DNA of 64,000 bases from Dimargaris cristalligena. Taxonomy: Eukaryota > Kickxellomycota > Dimargaritomycetes > Dimargaritales > Dimargaritaceae. The notes below the pieces were generated by a model. It was not told where the DNA came from, did not search any database, and worked only from the letters and a program-made list of their open reading frames with translations. Position numbers and translations under genes: made by a program. The stretch is taken from NCBI GenBank assembly GCA_027576995.1, contig JANBQC010000076.1, forward strand, positions 1-64,000, read 5' to 3'. This document shows, in pieces, positions 45,899-59,011 of the stretch (position 1 is the first letter of the stretch; each line of letters starts with the position of its first letter).

Positions 45899-47035
45899 CT
45901 AAGAATGGCGATAAAACATACTGGAGCTATGCAGACTCGAACCAGTGGAATCCAGTCGATTCCGTGCCCCCGATCCCCGGGGGTCGGAACCAACCGTCGT
46001 AGCGAAGGAGTGGTGGTTTAATTGAGGAACGAAACTGGGCATGTACCCGAGGCCCGGTTGGGAGTGAAAAGCGGATCCGAGGACGGGACTAGTGGTGATC
46101 GGCGATAATAGGTCAGAGTGGGCGGACAGGGGGGTGGTGTTGCCCATATGTACGTTCAAGTAGGAAAAGGAGTGCTGGGAGAGAGGGGTAGTAGACACCG
46201 ACACTGAGGACCCACTAGGGGGGTAGCCGGCCAATGAACCCGAGCCCGAGCCGGAACCTGAACCGGATGTAGGATGCCCCAAAAGGCCACCACTCCCTCC
46301 TTCTCCCACTGCCGTGGTGGTGTACATCGGCCGAGACCACACGTCCGTGTCGACATGGAGTTGGGAGGAAGGGGAAGGTGTGATGGGGGATGTGTTCATG
46401 TAGCCACCTCCACTACCAGTGGAGTCAGCGTGGTGGTGGTCACCCGTATACATATGGACGGGTATCGATGTGTCCACCTCGATGATGCTGCTGCTTCCGT
46501 GCGGTTGTGGTGACGTCGACCGGGCGGAATAGCTTGACCCGGCCGCCATGGGGCTGCGTTTTCCCTCGACCGCCCGTTCCCGCTTGTACTTGGCCCGCCG
46601 GTTCTGGAACCACACTTGGACTTCCCGGGGCGTCATGCCCGTTTGGTCCGAAAGCTGCTTACGTTTTTCGGCATTGGGTTTCTGCTCGTGGGCGAATACA
46701 CTGCACAACAAAGTGAGTTTCTCGGGGGTCAATCGTTTACGCTTCTTGACTTGTTTATAGGCGGGCACTTGCGAAAACTGGTCGTAGTCGTAGTAGGGGT
46801 GGGCATGTGGGTGGGTATGTGAGGCATGGCCCGGGTGCGTGGGAGGGGGCGGGAGATTCAGAAAATGACCCCCGACCCCGAGGGCCGTAGGGGGCTGGTT
46901 CGGCGACGGGTGGCTGTAAAAGGGCGAACCTAGCTCGACCGAAAACATGTCATTCTTGGGGGTGAGTACATATGGTAACCAGCTGTCTTCCATCGTGATT
47001 AAGGGCTGCGATGAACCAGAGTGATTGGGATCCAT
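45899..47035 (-). CDS. Homeodomain transcription factor
   Basis: Single-exon gene for a 378-residue nuclear protein. The homeodomain spans about 97-153. It opens KKRKRLTPEKLTLLCSVFAHEQKP, runs through the helix-2 stretch AEKRKQLSDQTGMT, and ends with the recognition helix PREVQVWFQNRRAKYKRE, which has the invariant Trp, Phe, Asn and Arg of WFQNRR. The spacing of the three helices is typical (60-residue, non-TALE) type. Outside the domain it is low-complexity: His/Pro-rich before (HASHTHPHAHPYYDYDQF) and Ser/Gly/Thr-rich after, with a (GS)n run encoded by GGCTCG-like repeats. The start is the ATG at 47035; the 33 upstream in-frame codons include a (TA)n tract that looks like promoter. Relatives in filamentous fungi control morphogenesis, but the target process here cannot be told from sequence. 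Confidence 0.92.
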   Translation of the reverse strand: MDPNHSGSSQPLITMEDSWLPYVLTPKNDMFSVELGSPFYSHPSPNQPPTALGVGGHFLNLPPPPTHPGHASHTHPHAHPYYDYDQFSQVPAYKQVKKRKRLTPEKLTLLCSVFAHEQKPNAEKRKQLSDQTGMTPREVQVWFQNRRAKYKRERAVEGKRSPMAAGSSYSARSTSPQPHGSSSIIEVDTSIPVHMYTGDHHHADSTGSGGGYMNTSPITPSPSSQLHVDTDVWSRPMYTTTAVGEGGSGGLLGHPTSGSGSGSGSGSLAGYPPSGSSVSVSTTPLSQHSFSYLNVHMGNTTPLSAHSDLLSPITTSPVLGSAFHSQPGLGYMPSFVPQLNHHSFATTVGSDPRGSGARNRLDSTGSSLHSSSMFYRHS

Positions 47036-47389
47036 ATTAAGGAATTGTGGAGTGTATATATATATATAAGGTAAATATTCCGAGTGGGGGAGGGAAACCA
47101 GATAGATTAAGGTAATATATATATATGGCCACAAGGGGGGAATTGCCTAAAGGGTGAACACAGTGAGAGAAGGAGGCAGAGTAGGGGACGCGATCTCGAT
47201 GTAGGAACGCCAGATGCTTGCAGAAGGGGGGAGGGAGGAGGAAGATGAGATTCTACATGCGATTGAAAGGTGCGAAAATATGGCAATCGATGTCGAATGG
47301 ACGGGGGGCGCGGTAGTATTTATATGAAGCGAACGAAAGAGAAAGTGGTTGAGATAGAGACAGACAGACAGAGAGAGAGGCAGGCAGAG

Positions 47390-47412
47390 GAGAGAGAGAG
47401 AGAGAGAGAGAG
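47390..47412 (+). repeat. (GA)n microsatellite upstream of the homeodomain gene
   Basis: About 11 GA units about 360 bp upstream of the start codon; on the coding strand it reads CT, resembling pyrimidine-rich promoter tracts of other genes here. Confidence 0.75.
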
Positions 47413-47735
47413 TGAGTGGAAAAAAGAGGGGATTATTAACCAATATTCGGGGTTGAGGTCGGGTGAATATACCATAACGAGGGTGCTACTTGTTCCCTAC
47501 ATCAGGGGACACCCGTCTACAGCTGGGCGGCCCTGTTTGGTCCCGCCAGGAGCTCAAGTAGGTGCAGCCCACAGCCACCCCCGCGTGCGCTACTGTGAAC
47601 GACCGGTAGCAGCGAACCGAATACATCTTGTTAGATCGGGGGGGGGGTCTACAATAGCCATAGGAGGGTCCATGGTCCCTCGCTGCCAAACAATGGCCCG
47701 GCAGTGGGCTAAGGTGAGGTTTGGGCTGACCCCTC

Positions 47736-47817
47736 CCCTCCCTTCGTATCCTTCCCTGCTTTCGAACTCCCCCCCTCCCTTCGTATCCTTCCCTGCTTTC
47801 GAACTCCCCCCCTCCCT
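47736..47817 (+). repeat. Two-copy 37-bp tandem repeat
   Basis: The unit CCTTCGTATCCTTCCCTGCT plus the following TTCGAACTCCCCCCCT is present at 47741 and again at 47778, identical over the full unit. Identity suggests a recent duplication. Confidence 0.85.
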
Positions 47818-48799
47818 TCTCATCCTACCCCACTAACCAAGCATCCCCTCCCCTACCTGCTTACACCTGCCAACCCCACCTAACCTTCCCAGGTAGACGA
47901 ATAGCCATTTTCTTACGCCCGACCGGAATAACTCCCGGGGAAACTTGGCCATTTTGTGCTAAGCGCCATCGGGCCAGCCTTTCCCAAGCAGGCTTATTTC
48001 CTTAATGGGTCGGTGCGGCCATAAAGAGGCTAATTAAGCGGAGGAGGAGAGAAGCGAATGAGCGGGTCGAGGTGGGCATAGTCGATGGGGAGAAGAGCGG
48101 GTGGCGGGGCACGCCAGGAACCAAGCCCACCCTTTGCTTAGGGAGCTAAATCAGTCGGCCACACTAGCCGGTATCCAAAATAAACGTAAAGGCTATAGGA
48201 AGGGGGGACTTACCAGGAATTAGGCAAATCGTTTACGAGTGACAAGCGGTAAAGTATGATGTTGGTGATGAAGAACAGACCAGTGGGTAATGATATTGGC
48301 GGGCGGTGGGATACGAGGGTAGTGGGGTGCGGGATAGAGGGCAGAAAATGACGGGCAGCGGACGACACCACACAGATGGGGTTTAAAAAATAAATATCTA
48401 TTAAGCCACTTCGTGTAATTGAAATAAATACAGGGTATATTGGCGGGGTACACTATTTACATAGGGGCTGGGCAGCTCGTTCTGACAGCAGCTCGACTCA
48501 ATCAGTGGGTAGAGAAATTAGTGGGTATATATTTAAATTTGAAAGTAAAAGACGGAGGAATTAAAAAACTATGCGTGGGTGAAGAAGGGCAACAGTCAAG
48601 GGTAGCTTGTGTTTATCGACCGGCTGGCTGGGACGGGACGGGGCCCGATATTTATAAGAGGGGGGAGAGGAGAGTTATAACAAGGATAGGTAGGAAGGAG
48701 GGGAACGGGAGGGAAGCACAACGGGAGACATTGTGACAAGGAAATGACAGGCCCTGTTGCCCACTCCACTGATGGAGAAGGGGAAGAAGTACTGGTGAG

Positions 48800-48859
48800 C
48801 AGTAGTAGTAGTAGTAGTAGTAATAGTAGTAGTAGTAGTAGTAATAGTAGTAGTAGTAG
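48800..48859 (+). repeat. Interrupted (AGT)n array
   Basis: About 20 trinucleotide units, with AGT broken by single AAT variants at regular spacing. It could encode Ser/Asn runs in one frame and Thr runs on the other strand, but no surrounding gene is convincing. Confidence 0.8.
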
Positions 48860-51800
48860 GCCGCAACAAAGACGTGGCTCGAGATCCGATACTGGAGATC
48901 CGTTGGCCCACCAGTGTCGACCATCCAATAACCAGAGTGAGATCCTAAAGTGTGAATGGTGGGCGATGATAGAGAAACCCAAAGTGCACAAGGGGGGGAT
49001 ACGGAGACAGCGGCCGAGGCGAGCGGGAAATAGACCGGGGGGATCCTCATCCTGTGGTGCTGGTTTTCGCTTACACAGGAGGAGTGGAAGCGAGGTGGAT
49101 GTCAATCCCCAGCCATCATTGCTCCCTTTCTTCGTCCTCTGTACCTCTCCCCCCTCCTCTATTTTATTCCAATTATTATTATTATTATTTCATTCCGGCT
49201 GGCCGAAATGTATATAAGCAAGAATAAAATCCCTCCATGGCCGCCCTGGAGTATTTTTAGCCGCTCCCGACCGCCTGTCATCACCCTTTGGTCAAATCCT
49301 TCCTATCGTGAATTCCACATCCGTTGTTTCGGAGGGCCCTTTACTGCGCGGCCCACATGTTGGGGCGGCCGTGGGGTCAAGGAAAATGAGGGTGAGGGAG
49401 GGACGAACATTCTAAAGTGGAATGCGGCCCTTCTGCTCCGTCACCTATTTTTAGGTCCTCTCGGCCCCGATGGCTAAGGCAACGGCGGTTCAGGTTCAGG
49501 GGATACTATCGTGGGCTATTTCAGAGTCGCCGTCCTCGCCTTCGGGTCTAGTAAACTTGGGTTATTTCCAGGCCTATTACACCCATAGTAGCGTAAAATA
49601 GGGAGTAATTCGACCGCCCTCACTATTTCGTCGTCTACTTCCCTCCATTCGGGATTTCGTGCATAGTCCCCAAACTCTGTCCAGTCTGGGCCTATAGGAG
49701 AGTCCACTAGAAACGTGGCCATTGCCCCCCCTCCCCTCTCCCCTTCTCCCCCACGATCTTGCCTTAACCAACAGTTTTTTGGGTCCCGTACCGGCGCCCT
49801 AACTATTCGTTGGTGGCATCGTATGGAGCTTATAGACCAACCGGTGGATGTGTTTGATCCGATCATTGTTTGCATAAATCGATTTGTCCGACCGTATCTG
49901 GGGGGTAAATACTCCTCTACTGCAGGGCAAGACAAACATATCCACACTCCGGGTACCCCCAATTTTCATACTTGGCCTAATGTACTGTGCCTCGGCATTA
50001 TCACCCCCAAATTATTGTTATGGATATACCCAATCGACGATTTATTAATGGCCGGATTGATTGTTGCCAATATCCGACAAACATACTTCATTTCGCAACC
50101 TCCTTGCGTTTAGGCTACCCATATACAGGCCGATAGCCAATGCCAGTGGTAGAAGGTACTCCACTAAAACCCATTAGCAGCTCCCTCGCCCCCAATTAAT
50201 GAAACTCAGACTCTTTCATCACCCACTTGCCCCGTAAAATAAGCCAGGTTGTCCCAGTAGGGTTAGTATCCAATCCGGGAGAGCAGTCAAATAGAGCCAA
50301 AGCCAACGAACTATCCTACGCCAATGACCTAGCTGGGCATCGAAGTCTGTCTGTGCCCCCCTCCTCCTATCTACCTCACCTGTTTTTATTTCACGTTCGC
50401 GCGCACGCACTCATGAGTCTAGCCCTCTTACGATAGAGTTGGATCATCCCCCGGCTCCCCGTTTTCCCAGCCTCCGTTCCGGAATAGCCTGATAAGTGAT
50501 TTTAATCGAATGCGGGGAAGAGCCCCTGTCAGTTGGGCTGGCGGAAAAGATTCTATCCTTCGGGCCATATCGCCACCGGACCTTCCCCCCTTGGGAACCG
50601 ATGGCCACCGATCCAAACGACCGGATTAGCGTCCGGAGGGGTGTGTATGTGTAGAACTATAGGGCCCAGTAGTGCACAATATGGGAAAAATGAACCAGCG
50701 GGTGACCGCCCCCTGCTGGCCCCTGCACCATCGCCAACACCACTCCCAAGACCGTGGAGTACCGGGAGAGGAGAAGAAGGAGGGGGAACACCCTCGGTTC
50801 ACCCGGCCATGCATCGCGCCTCCTTTGGAGGGTCAGTAGAGAACAGCCCATCCCGGGTGTGGAATCACAGTGAGTAGTTCCCTAGCAAGCTTCACCGTCA
50901 TTAAGTAGCCAATATGCGCTAGATTCAATTGTATTCGGTAGTGTACCACGAATGAGTAAGCATGCGCAATTAAAGTATATATTTGACTACAGGGGCTGTG
51001 AAACCGCTATTATGGGTGAATGCTTAATATAACCAAAGCGTAGTATTAGGTTCAGAGCAACAATACCTGTCGTGTACAAACAAATACACTAGGGCATCAG
51101 CAGACCCTGGAAAGGGGGGGGGTGAGGCATAGGCCTTATACCTCATACAGTCGTCAGCATCCTTTACGTCAGGGCCGTGTCTCATTCAGCCATTATGAGT
51201 ATACATCTCTGCCATTACTCAAGTGTATTCTAGGGTGCACCGCCTGACTTACTTACCCACTCTTTATTTCTACATCGGGCGACGGCGGGTCTGGCGCTGC
51301 TCAACGAGCTTCCAAACCAATAAACAAACCGGTACAAGGCGACAGGTGGCCAAATGCGTCTTAAAATGTTTTCCCTGGCGGAAAACCCCAGTGGTTAGAA
51401 TGGATAGGGCGATCCTGGAACCACAACTTGGCCTGGAAGGCCGAATATAGCAAAGGTGTGGGGGGGGGGTTGGCTTAAGTCACAGGGCATCTCAAACGTC
51501 AGTGAATGGCAAAGGCTATCGGATACTTTTGATAATCCCAAAAGTGCCCCCATATTAGAGTAAGCGACGGTTTCTCTTTCCATTTTAGGGATGTCACCAA
51601 ATGCCGCTCTTCTAAAATAAATGGGCCGAATGTGGCCGGATTCCCTATTTAGTACTTCCCCAGGACCGGTATTAAAATCGTTTCCCATTAATTATAATTT
51701 TTCAAAAGAGGTTGTTTTCCGCAGGTATTTCCCATAGTGACCGACCGTACTCCCCAGCCAGAAAAACTCTTCGAAAATAAAGGGGAGTGGGTGGGGGGTT

Positions 51801-54800
51801 GTAAGTAAGAGGGCTTTTTGTCTATGGCTAGGCCAACAGTAGCCATTTAAGTAACAGGACTGGTCAAACTCGGGCCCGGACAAAAAATAGTGAACTGCGT
51901 CCTCGTTCGTAGAGCAGCCCACCTGAATACCACCGTCATTCCGAGTTTAATACAGTGAACTGAGCTAAACCATACTTTAACACCCCAGCATCTTCCTTTT
52001 GAATGATAGCTCCGCCAAAATGAAAAATAATAATTTGGGCCCTGCCAAACGGTCAGAGCTATACCCAAACGTAATTACTATCCTTAACTCCCGAAGATTG
52101 GGTGAAACTGAATGCAACACAAGTCCCCGGGGCTCTAGATTTACCAGCATTACTTCTTTGGGCGCCGAAATGGGCTGTTAGCATATTGGCCAGGAAGTCA
52201 GTGAAACACTAATGGTGTCCACGGAGACTGGCATGGCTATATAGAAAAAAGGGGCCTACTCTGCCATTCAAAACATGTTAATCGCGCATTGTTTGGGTTT
52301 GTCCAAACTACACTATGCAGGGATGTGACCACTATATGAGCCTGGTAATAACCGGTGAATAACATCCCTTCCCGTACGAATTATTAAAATAAAACATAGG
52401 TGTTCGCCCATTGGCAGTAATGTAGCACTCCCGAAAAAAAAGGGGGAGTTTCGTGATTGACTGAACGTAAACCTCCCATTTGCTGGATCGGCACCGGAGA
52501 AGGAGACAATATCCTGGACTTTGTTAGGTATTATAGTGCTGCCCTTTTGGGACTGTGCGCCGTAACAAGATGCCCGCATCTATACCCGGCTGGCCATTAT
52601 TCAGTAGCCTCATAATACTATTGAGGTGGCCTCTGAGGGAGGTCGTACATCCTACCACTCCCATCATTTACCGTCGATTAGGGGAATGTCTGCCTCGCGC
52701 TAGGCCGATCCGCTAAATCAAACAGCTTCCATACTGACAAGTAAAGGGAATCTCAGCATTCAACTAGCTAAATTATCCACCTGTCGAGTTTTCCAAGTAC
52801 GGGACAAAGGAAACCACTCTCCCCTCTCTTCCAGCTTTCTGAGCCGTGGATCCCCCTGCCCCCTTTTGCCACCCGCTTGTCCACTGGCATGGCCACGTTT
52901 CTATTTGGCTATTAATAATGAACTTGTACAATGTATCCTCTCCGGCTTCTTGGGTTTTGCTGAGGCGCAAGGTTAATCGCATGATCACCACCTTTGCAAG
53001 CGGCAATCTGTAAAGTAAGAGTCGGTCCGAGGAATGGCGGGGATCGTAGAGGCATCGGTGTAGCGTTGGAGAAATCATGCCTAGTCCTGTCCCAGGCCCA
53101 GCAGTCTAAGAGACTGGTACTGCGCAGTCACCAACATCGCCCAGTCAATGGTGCGTGGACGGTAGCATTTTGACGGTCCATTCTCCTCCACTCACCCTCC
53201 CTCCCCATTGTATTAGTCGTTTGTACCACAGTAGCGATTATACCCAGTACTAGGATTGGCCTACACGCTGGGCCATGTTTCTTTCCCCGTTGACATTTTC
53301 TTAAATAAGTCCAAACACGAATCACCCAAACTAATATCCAGACAGTTGGCGGTCATTTCTACAGCCACACACCCCTTGGGCTTAAATTGAATAAAGGGTC
53401 GGCCGGGCCCTAATGGCAAATAGATCAGCGGTGACCACGTAGAGTATGGCTAGGGTTGAACGGGTCTCGTAGCTGGCCCGCCAAGTGACACCATTGGCCT
53501 TCCTATGTGGGGTAGGAAACCAGTATTTTTTTTTTAATGGACCTTGGGGAAGCCAATCTTTATTCCAGATAGATAGGGCGGCATAGTTGAAACCCTGTTT
53601 GAGATGACCAGGTAGCGGGCCACCATGCTCGATCCGGGGTAATTGAGACGGCCAGGGTGACACGAGAAGGGGGAGATGGTCCATAGCCGGGTCCATCATG
53701 ACTCGGCTTGATTAAATTTTCAACAAAAAACACCTTGACCGGCAGCTTATCTATAAGGGGCCATTCATGTATGACCCCCAAAGTGATTAAAAGTACTATA
53801 AGGTGCTAGCTAAATCCAGGGGCGAGTAGATTACCGAAACTGCCCCCAAATACCGGATTCCAGTCTAATACACGAGAGATCAGATTGCCTAGCGTCCGGT
53901 AGTCTAGGGATGCATGGAGTCTTTCCGAAATAGTGGAATACCCATTCCCTCACCCCACCCCCCTTCCCCCGGCCGATCCCTTTTATACTTTAAGGGGTTT
54001 AATAGGCAATCAATGAAGCCTATTTACATTGATGATAGATGTTAATAGCCTGGCTATGCAGATCACCTTAGCCAGCTAATTTCGTCGGAAGAACAGCCGG
54101 TCCCGCATGGTTGCTATGAGAGGACCTGGGCAAAATATAGCATGCGGCACAATAAATAGATGAAGAAAAAGGGAAGGGTAGAGTGATTAACCCCCCCCCC
54201 TCCTCCTCCCCACCGGGTGGTTTGAACTAGATAATATATGTGGCTTTGCTAATATACCGTCGGGGCACCGGGCAAGTGTAGAGATCAATATCAGTCACCC
54301 CCTTCATATCACCCACTTTATTCTGCCTTTCCGCACCACCCCCTCCTCTCCTTCCGGGTGAATATTAATCCCCCAAATCATCCTACTTCATCGAGACCAT
54401 TTTTCGGGGAAAGGGAAGTTGGTATTGTTTCAGTTGTTTGTCTTTTATTACCTAATTCGGCTATTCATGCATTCCTCAGCTATCCCTGTCCGTTTGCTGT
54501 GAATATCATATGTGGGGAAGATCTAACACAACTGAATATAAATGGGAAAGAATAGTATGGTCAACATAACAGAATATGGGCTTGGTTCCAATCAATGAGG
54601 CCCAGTCTACCCAGGTAACCTATTTTGAATGCACTGCTGTGGCGGTTACTACGGATTGAGGGGTGTGGTATGGCAGTGGTTCATTTCAACTGTATAACCG
54701 AAATACTGCCGGGTGAGGCAGATTTTACAGATTAAAATCGAACTTCCTCCGTATGAACAAATCTTTGGCGGTGAATGATGATGACACTGAAAGCTTTTTA

Positions 54801-55585
54801 GAGTAGCTGCAGGGTTTTGTTGTGGACTGTACAGTACTCAATGGCATCCAATCAAACCTGCGTGCTTAAACAGCTGAGAATTCAGACTAGATGACCCCCA
54901 ATATTGGTCGTGCATCTTCGGGGAATATAGGGTACCTCATAGATATGGTGTTAAAACAATTATTACATCAGAGCCAATGGATCCCAATTATTAAGCCTTC
55001 CAATAAAAATAATACGAATGGGCTGACTCCTAAGATACTACTTCCCAGGGCTAGTCCCGATATTCCAATTGCTTGTAATCTACTAATAGGTTGATTTCCT
55101 CTGAGGTTCAGCCCGGCTTTAATTTTGCCGATTTCTGGATAAAGTGGAATTGATGGGCAGACTAGACGAGGCAACACGGGGCCTATTTGGGGTGCCATGT
55201 GGTAGTAGTAGACCCTATTTGTGCAAACGCGAGGCAGCAAGGGATGGGGCCGATGGACCGGGGCGAATACGCGGAACTGGGTATGGTTCGTTGGCCGCCG
55301 TTAGATCAAGAGGTCAGCTGCCTATAAAAAAAACATTGTCACCATAAAGGATTAAGGGGTGAGGTAAGCGAGCATGTATCGCCGGCCACCGTACAGTGTC
55401 GGTCAACATCGAGTAGTTGTTGAATGGCGGCAAAACGATTATCAGTGGCCGATCTTCTCCTGTACTACGTATAATGCCTCGACCCTTGCAATAAGTTGGT
55501 TTGACATCTTTATACCTATTTAATACCAGGGAGGACAAAGAGTGACTGGCATAGATTACCTACTAGAGATTGGCTGGCTTACCGC

Positions 55586-55799
55586 ATGATCTCTTTGTCT
55601 TGTCCTCCTCCCCTCCCCCCACCTCCCACTCCTCTCCCTCCCTCTCTCTCTCTCTCTCGCATTTCCCCTCTACGAAAGTATCCTTCCCCGTCGCCTACCC
55701 CTGCCCCTCACACTCCTAGCCTCCCCGTTGTGTGGTTCAATTTCCATGATCTTGATCTCGACCTTGGCTTTGTTGGTCCGTCCTCAAAGACAACAAAAA
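55586..55799 (+). other. Leader-like CT-rich segment with a short hydrophobic frame
   Basis: About 150 bases of CT-rich sequence including a (TC)n run near 55638-55658, resembling the leaders of the real genes. It is followed by ATG at 55746 opening an 18-codon frame, MILISTLALLVRPQRQQK, that begins like a signal peptide. No continuing exon was recognised. Possibly a truncated secreted-protein gene or chance. Confidence 0.25.
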
Positions 55800-56766
55800 T
55801 AGATCTACATTGACTGCTGCCATCCGCCAATTCCCCCTCGGGGATAGGTCTATCGATAATCAATCCGGAGATTTACATATTATTATTTTTTCATGTTGCT
55901 AGACGATAGGAGCTCCGGTGAGCGGCTGTTCATCCTTGGATAATCCACAAGTGGAACCAAGAAATGTGATAGAAGAAAGAATATGGCATTTCGGATATTC
56001 TCCGATCTACAGGATAGTGAATCTATCCAAGACCATGAATATAGCTATCCAACATTGTCAACTTTTGCCTACCGTGAACAGTGGGGTTCGCCCATTACCT
56101 TGTCATTGAGGCGAACTTAAACACCGGAACGGTTGTTATGTTTACCTCTGATCGCCTCCAATATACAGCGAACACGCCAAAGTGTCCTAAACACTGGAAC
56201 TGGATTGCCTAATTTTTAATTGACAAATCTAATATAGTATATAGATACTGCCCGGGTATATTAGGCAAAGGGACTACCGTTTTGTTAGGAAGATGTATTT
56301 CACTGAGTCGCCAAGGCGACGTCATTCACTATTAAATCTCAAATTTAGCAGCTATTAACAAATTTTAACAAATATACAATAGTAGGCACGGGTGAACTTA
56401 CATCTTACAATAGAGTCGTCTACCCTAATTGGAGACATACTTCCCAGGACAACTACTCCCTGAGCAATACTCCCGATATGGGCCTTAACCACAACCCGCT
56501 GCTCAGCAAAGTAAAAGCAAGTTCAAATTCGAGCATTTACCATTAGTAAAGGTCAAATAAATTTAATGGAATAAAGATTTCACCCATTTAAGTCAATCAT
56601 TACCCACCCAGTCCTACTAATAACTACTGCATTAACTAAGACATCTCAATTACTGACCATTTTGTATTTTAATTGAACTCTATATCCACAATGCATTTAG
56701 TTGAGGCATTTTTGATGACACCAATTGTATCCACAAACTATTACTATAATCTATATAATCTACATA

Positions 56767-56904
56767 TAGGTGAAGTTCAGCTTGGTTGTACAAGGTTTCA
56801 ACCAATATGTGTATGGGAAAATCGGTGGGATGTTTATTTTCAACCAGTAATATTTGCCTCATCCAATGGATTTTTCATTATACAGCCTTGTTGAACTACT
56901 CCCA
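56767..56904 (-). mobile_element. 138-bp MITE copy G, flanked by TA, inverted
   Basis: Reverse-orientation member with TA at 56765-56766 and 56905-56906. The left end reads TAGGTGAAGTTCAGCTTGG and the right end TTGTTGAACTACTCCCA. The right-hand 60 bp are almost identical, in reverse complement, to copies A and D. Confidence 0.86.
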
Positions 56905-59011
56905 TATTAACAGAATGGCCCTAATAGGACGGTGATGGAATTACATTGTGGCTAACATTCACTTGTCCCAGGCTTGCTATAAAATAGTGTGAATAACCAA
57001 CATTCATTCTAAAAAACCTGTATTCGGAAATTACTCAAACTGGTTAGATGACTGGATACCAGAAATATAAACTAGGGGTAGACCTGATTCACCTATACTG
57101 AACTACACTATCCTATATTTATTTTAAACGGATCAACCTGGCAATAGCTCCTCTCATACGGCAATCACTTAATTCTCCGTATGCTACCTAAATGTGATGT
57201 TGATAAAGCCACGCCACATTTGTTATCGCATTGTATTCGGTGGCAAATACTTTACAATATGAACAATAAAAACCGTCAGAATTGAAGGGTTATCGACGCA
57301 AAATTAAAAAAAAAGCTGCCGTAATCGAAACTGAAGGGTGTTTAATAATTGGCGAGGCCAGGGGGCTGTAGATCAAGAACACTTACTCGTTCTGATGAAA
57401 CTGATAGCTGCTTAATCCATTGCAATGGCAAATATGGCCAACAGCGTTTGCACTATCTTTTGTATGGGGAGATTGTACCTTTTAATATAGCGTACATTGA
57501 CATTCTATTGGGATAACCAGCTAACTTTCCCTGCTCTATTCCAGGGACCTCGTTTACTTCCATGGACGGGAATTATGATTTTCCACAGCTTCGCACTAAT
57601 CGCTTGTCGAACTCCTCACACCACCAGTTCATCTAAGACCTATAACTCAGGCATTCCATGTATTTCACCATCATTATATAGCCTCTTAATATTCGAACGC
57701 TACTCAAAATTACAGTCCGCTAAAGCCAAATGCCAGCTATTATATACCGATATAAATTAGTTGAAACCAGAATTCGAAAGTAGCTGTCGGAAAGCCGCCG
57801 GTAGAGAACTGGCTTGCTGTACATACCAGCCCATACACTGCCGGTTGTTTCCGATTTCGGGGCTAGTCACGAGATTTCTTTCTATTCCCAAATCCATTTC
57901 CCAGCCACTGGCGCTCCCGATTGATATGTACTAAAGTTCGAATGGACTTTTAATAGTGAACCGACCGTTCACTTGAATTGAGGGGACTACTCTTTATGCG
58001 GAGCGATCCCGTTATTGACGTACCTAATGGTTTCTAGGACCTTGCCGGACTTTTAGGATTTACCCCCCTCTGCTACGATTATCCTCGTTTAGCCGCCCTA
58101 AAACATTGCGCTAATCGACCCCTGGGATCTTCGGATTAGAGACGAGCCCACACAAGCCTTTCCATAGAAGGGGGGGAGAGATTCAAACGCCATGCAATAG
58201 TGTAGCCTTCTGCTGAAGGCCACTTCGTTTCCTACTGCAGCCTACATATGCTCGCACAATTCCCGAATCTATTCTGACCATGGATGGCAGATAAAAAGAT
58301 CACCAAGACACATTAATCGGTTCGAAAGGCCCAGGAATTCGTTATATCCATAGTTACAATCCGCAAATAACCGATTAAGGAATGATTTCCAATTGAAGCC
58401 ATTTGTTTAGTTTGGCTATTAGCGCACTGTAAATAAGATATTCGCTGGGGTATAGTGAGTGGGATATACTGATGACCGAAGTACCCCAGAGTGCGTCCAT
58501 GCCAGCGAATGAAATATGTATAGTTTATGCGTTGGCTTTGAAGCGGCGCTTTAACCGCCACTATGTTGTTGAAAATCAGCACCCGATATGCATTTAAAAC
58601 ATATCCTAACCCTCTAACCCAAAACACCATCACTCACCACACAACTATTAAGATATCCTTTACTAAGGAATATACAGGTATTCAATAAAAATACAAAGAA
58701 AAATAAAATATAAAAAAGGGGTAGGGGAAATGCATCTGTAACATAAAAGTAACAACTGCCCATCCTACTCAATGCCAAACAAGGGGTAAACCCAACGCTT
58801 AATTATCCCTGGGAGGTCATTAGCCATAGGAAACATAAAGCATCACCAACACATTTAAGAAATAGCCAATAATAAAGTCCAACCAACATGGACTTCGATA
58901 CGGGTCTGTCTAACCCGCGTGCCCTTGGGCAAAAACAAAACCCGAGATAAACCAACCCTGGACTAGCACATATCACCCAGGAAGGATATCAAACCGTATT
59001 GACACCAATAC

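Larger units (their letters stand above)
47036..59011. other. Gene-poor block of about 12 kb
   Basis: No gene can be supported. The first few hundred bases are the homeodomain-gene promoter, with a (GA)n tract at 47390-47412. The rest holds the 37-bp tandem duplication, the (AGT)n array, a 5'-leader-like segment near 55586-55800 and one MITE. Several open frames of 90-170 codons exist (for example 48744-49217, 49516-49962, 53382-53699), but they lack domains and GC-rich third positions. Confidence 0.5.

Noticed and set aside
49516..49962. 148-codon minus-strand frame with a peptide starting MATFLVDSPIGPDWTEF
   Set aside because: The C-terminal part reads plausibly, but no family was recognised and an opposite-strand frame of similar length overlaps it.
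55600..55660. CRISPR-like or other structured array
   Set aside because: This is a simple CT microsatellite without spacer-repeat organisation. No CRISPR array is present in the window.
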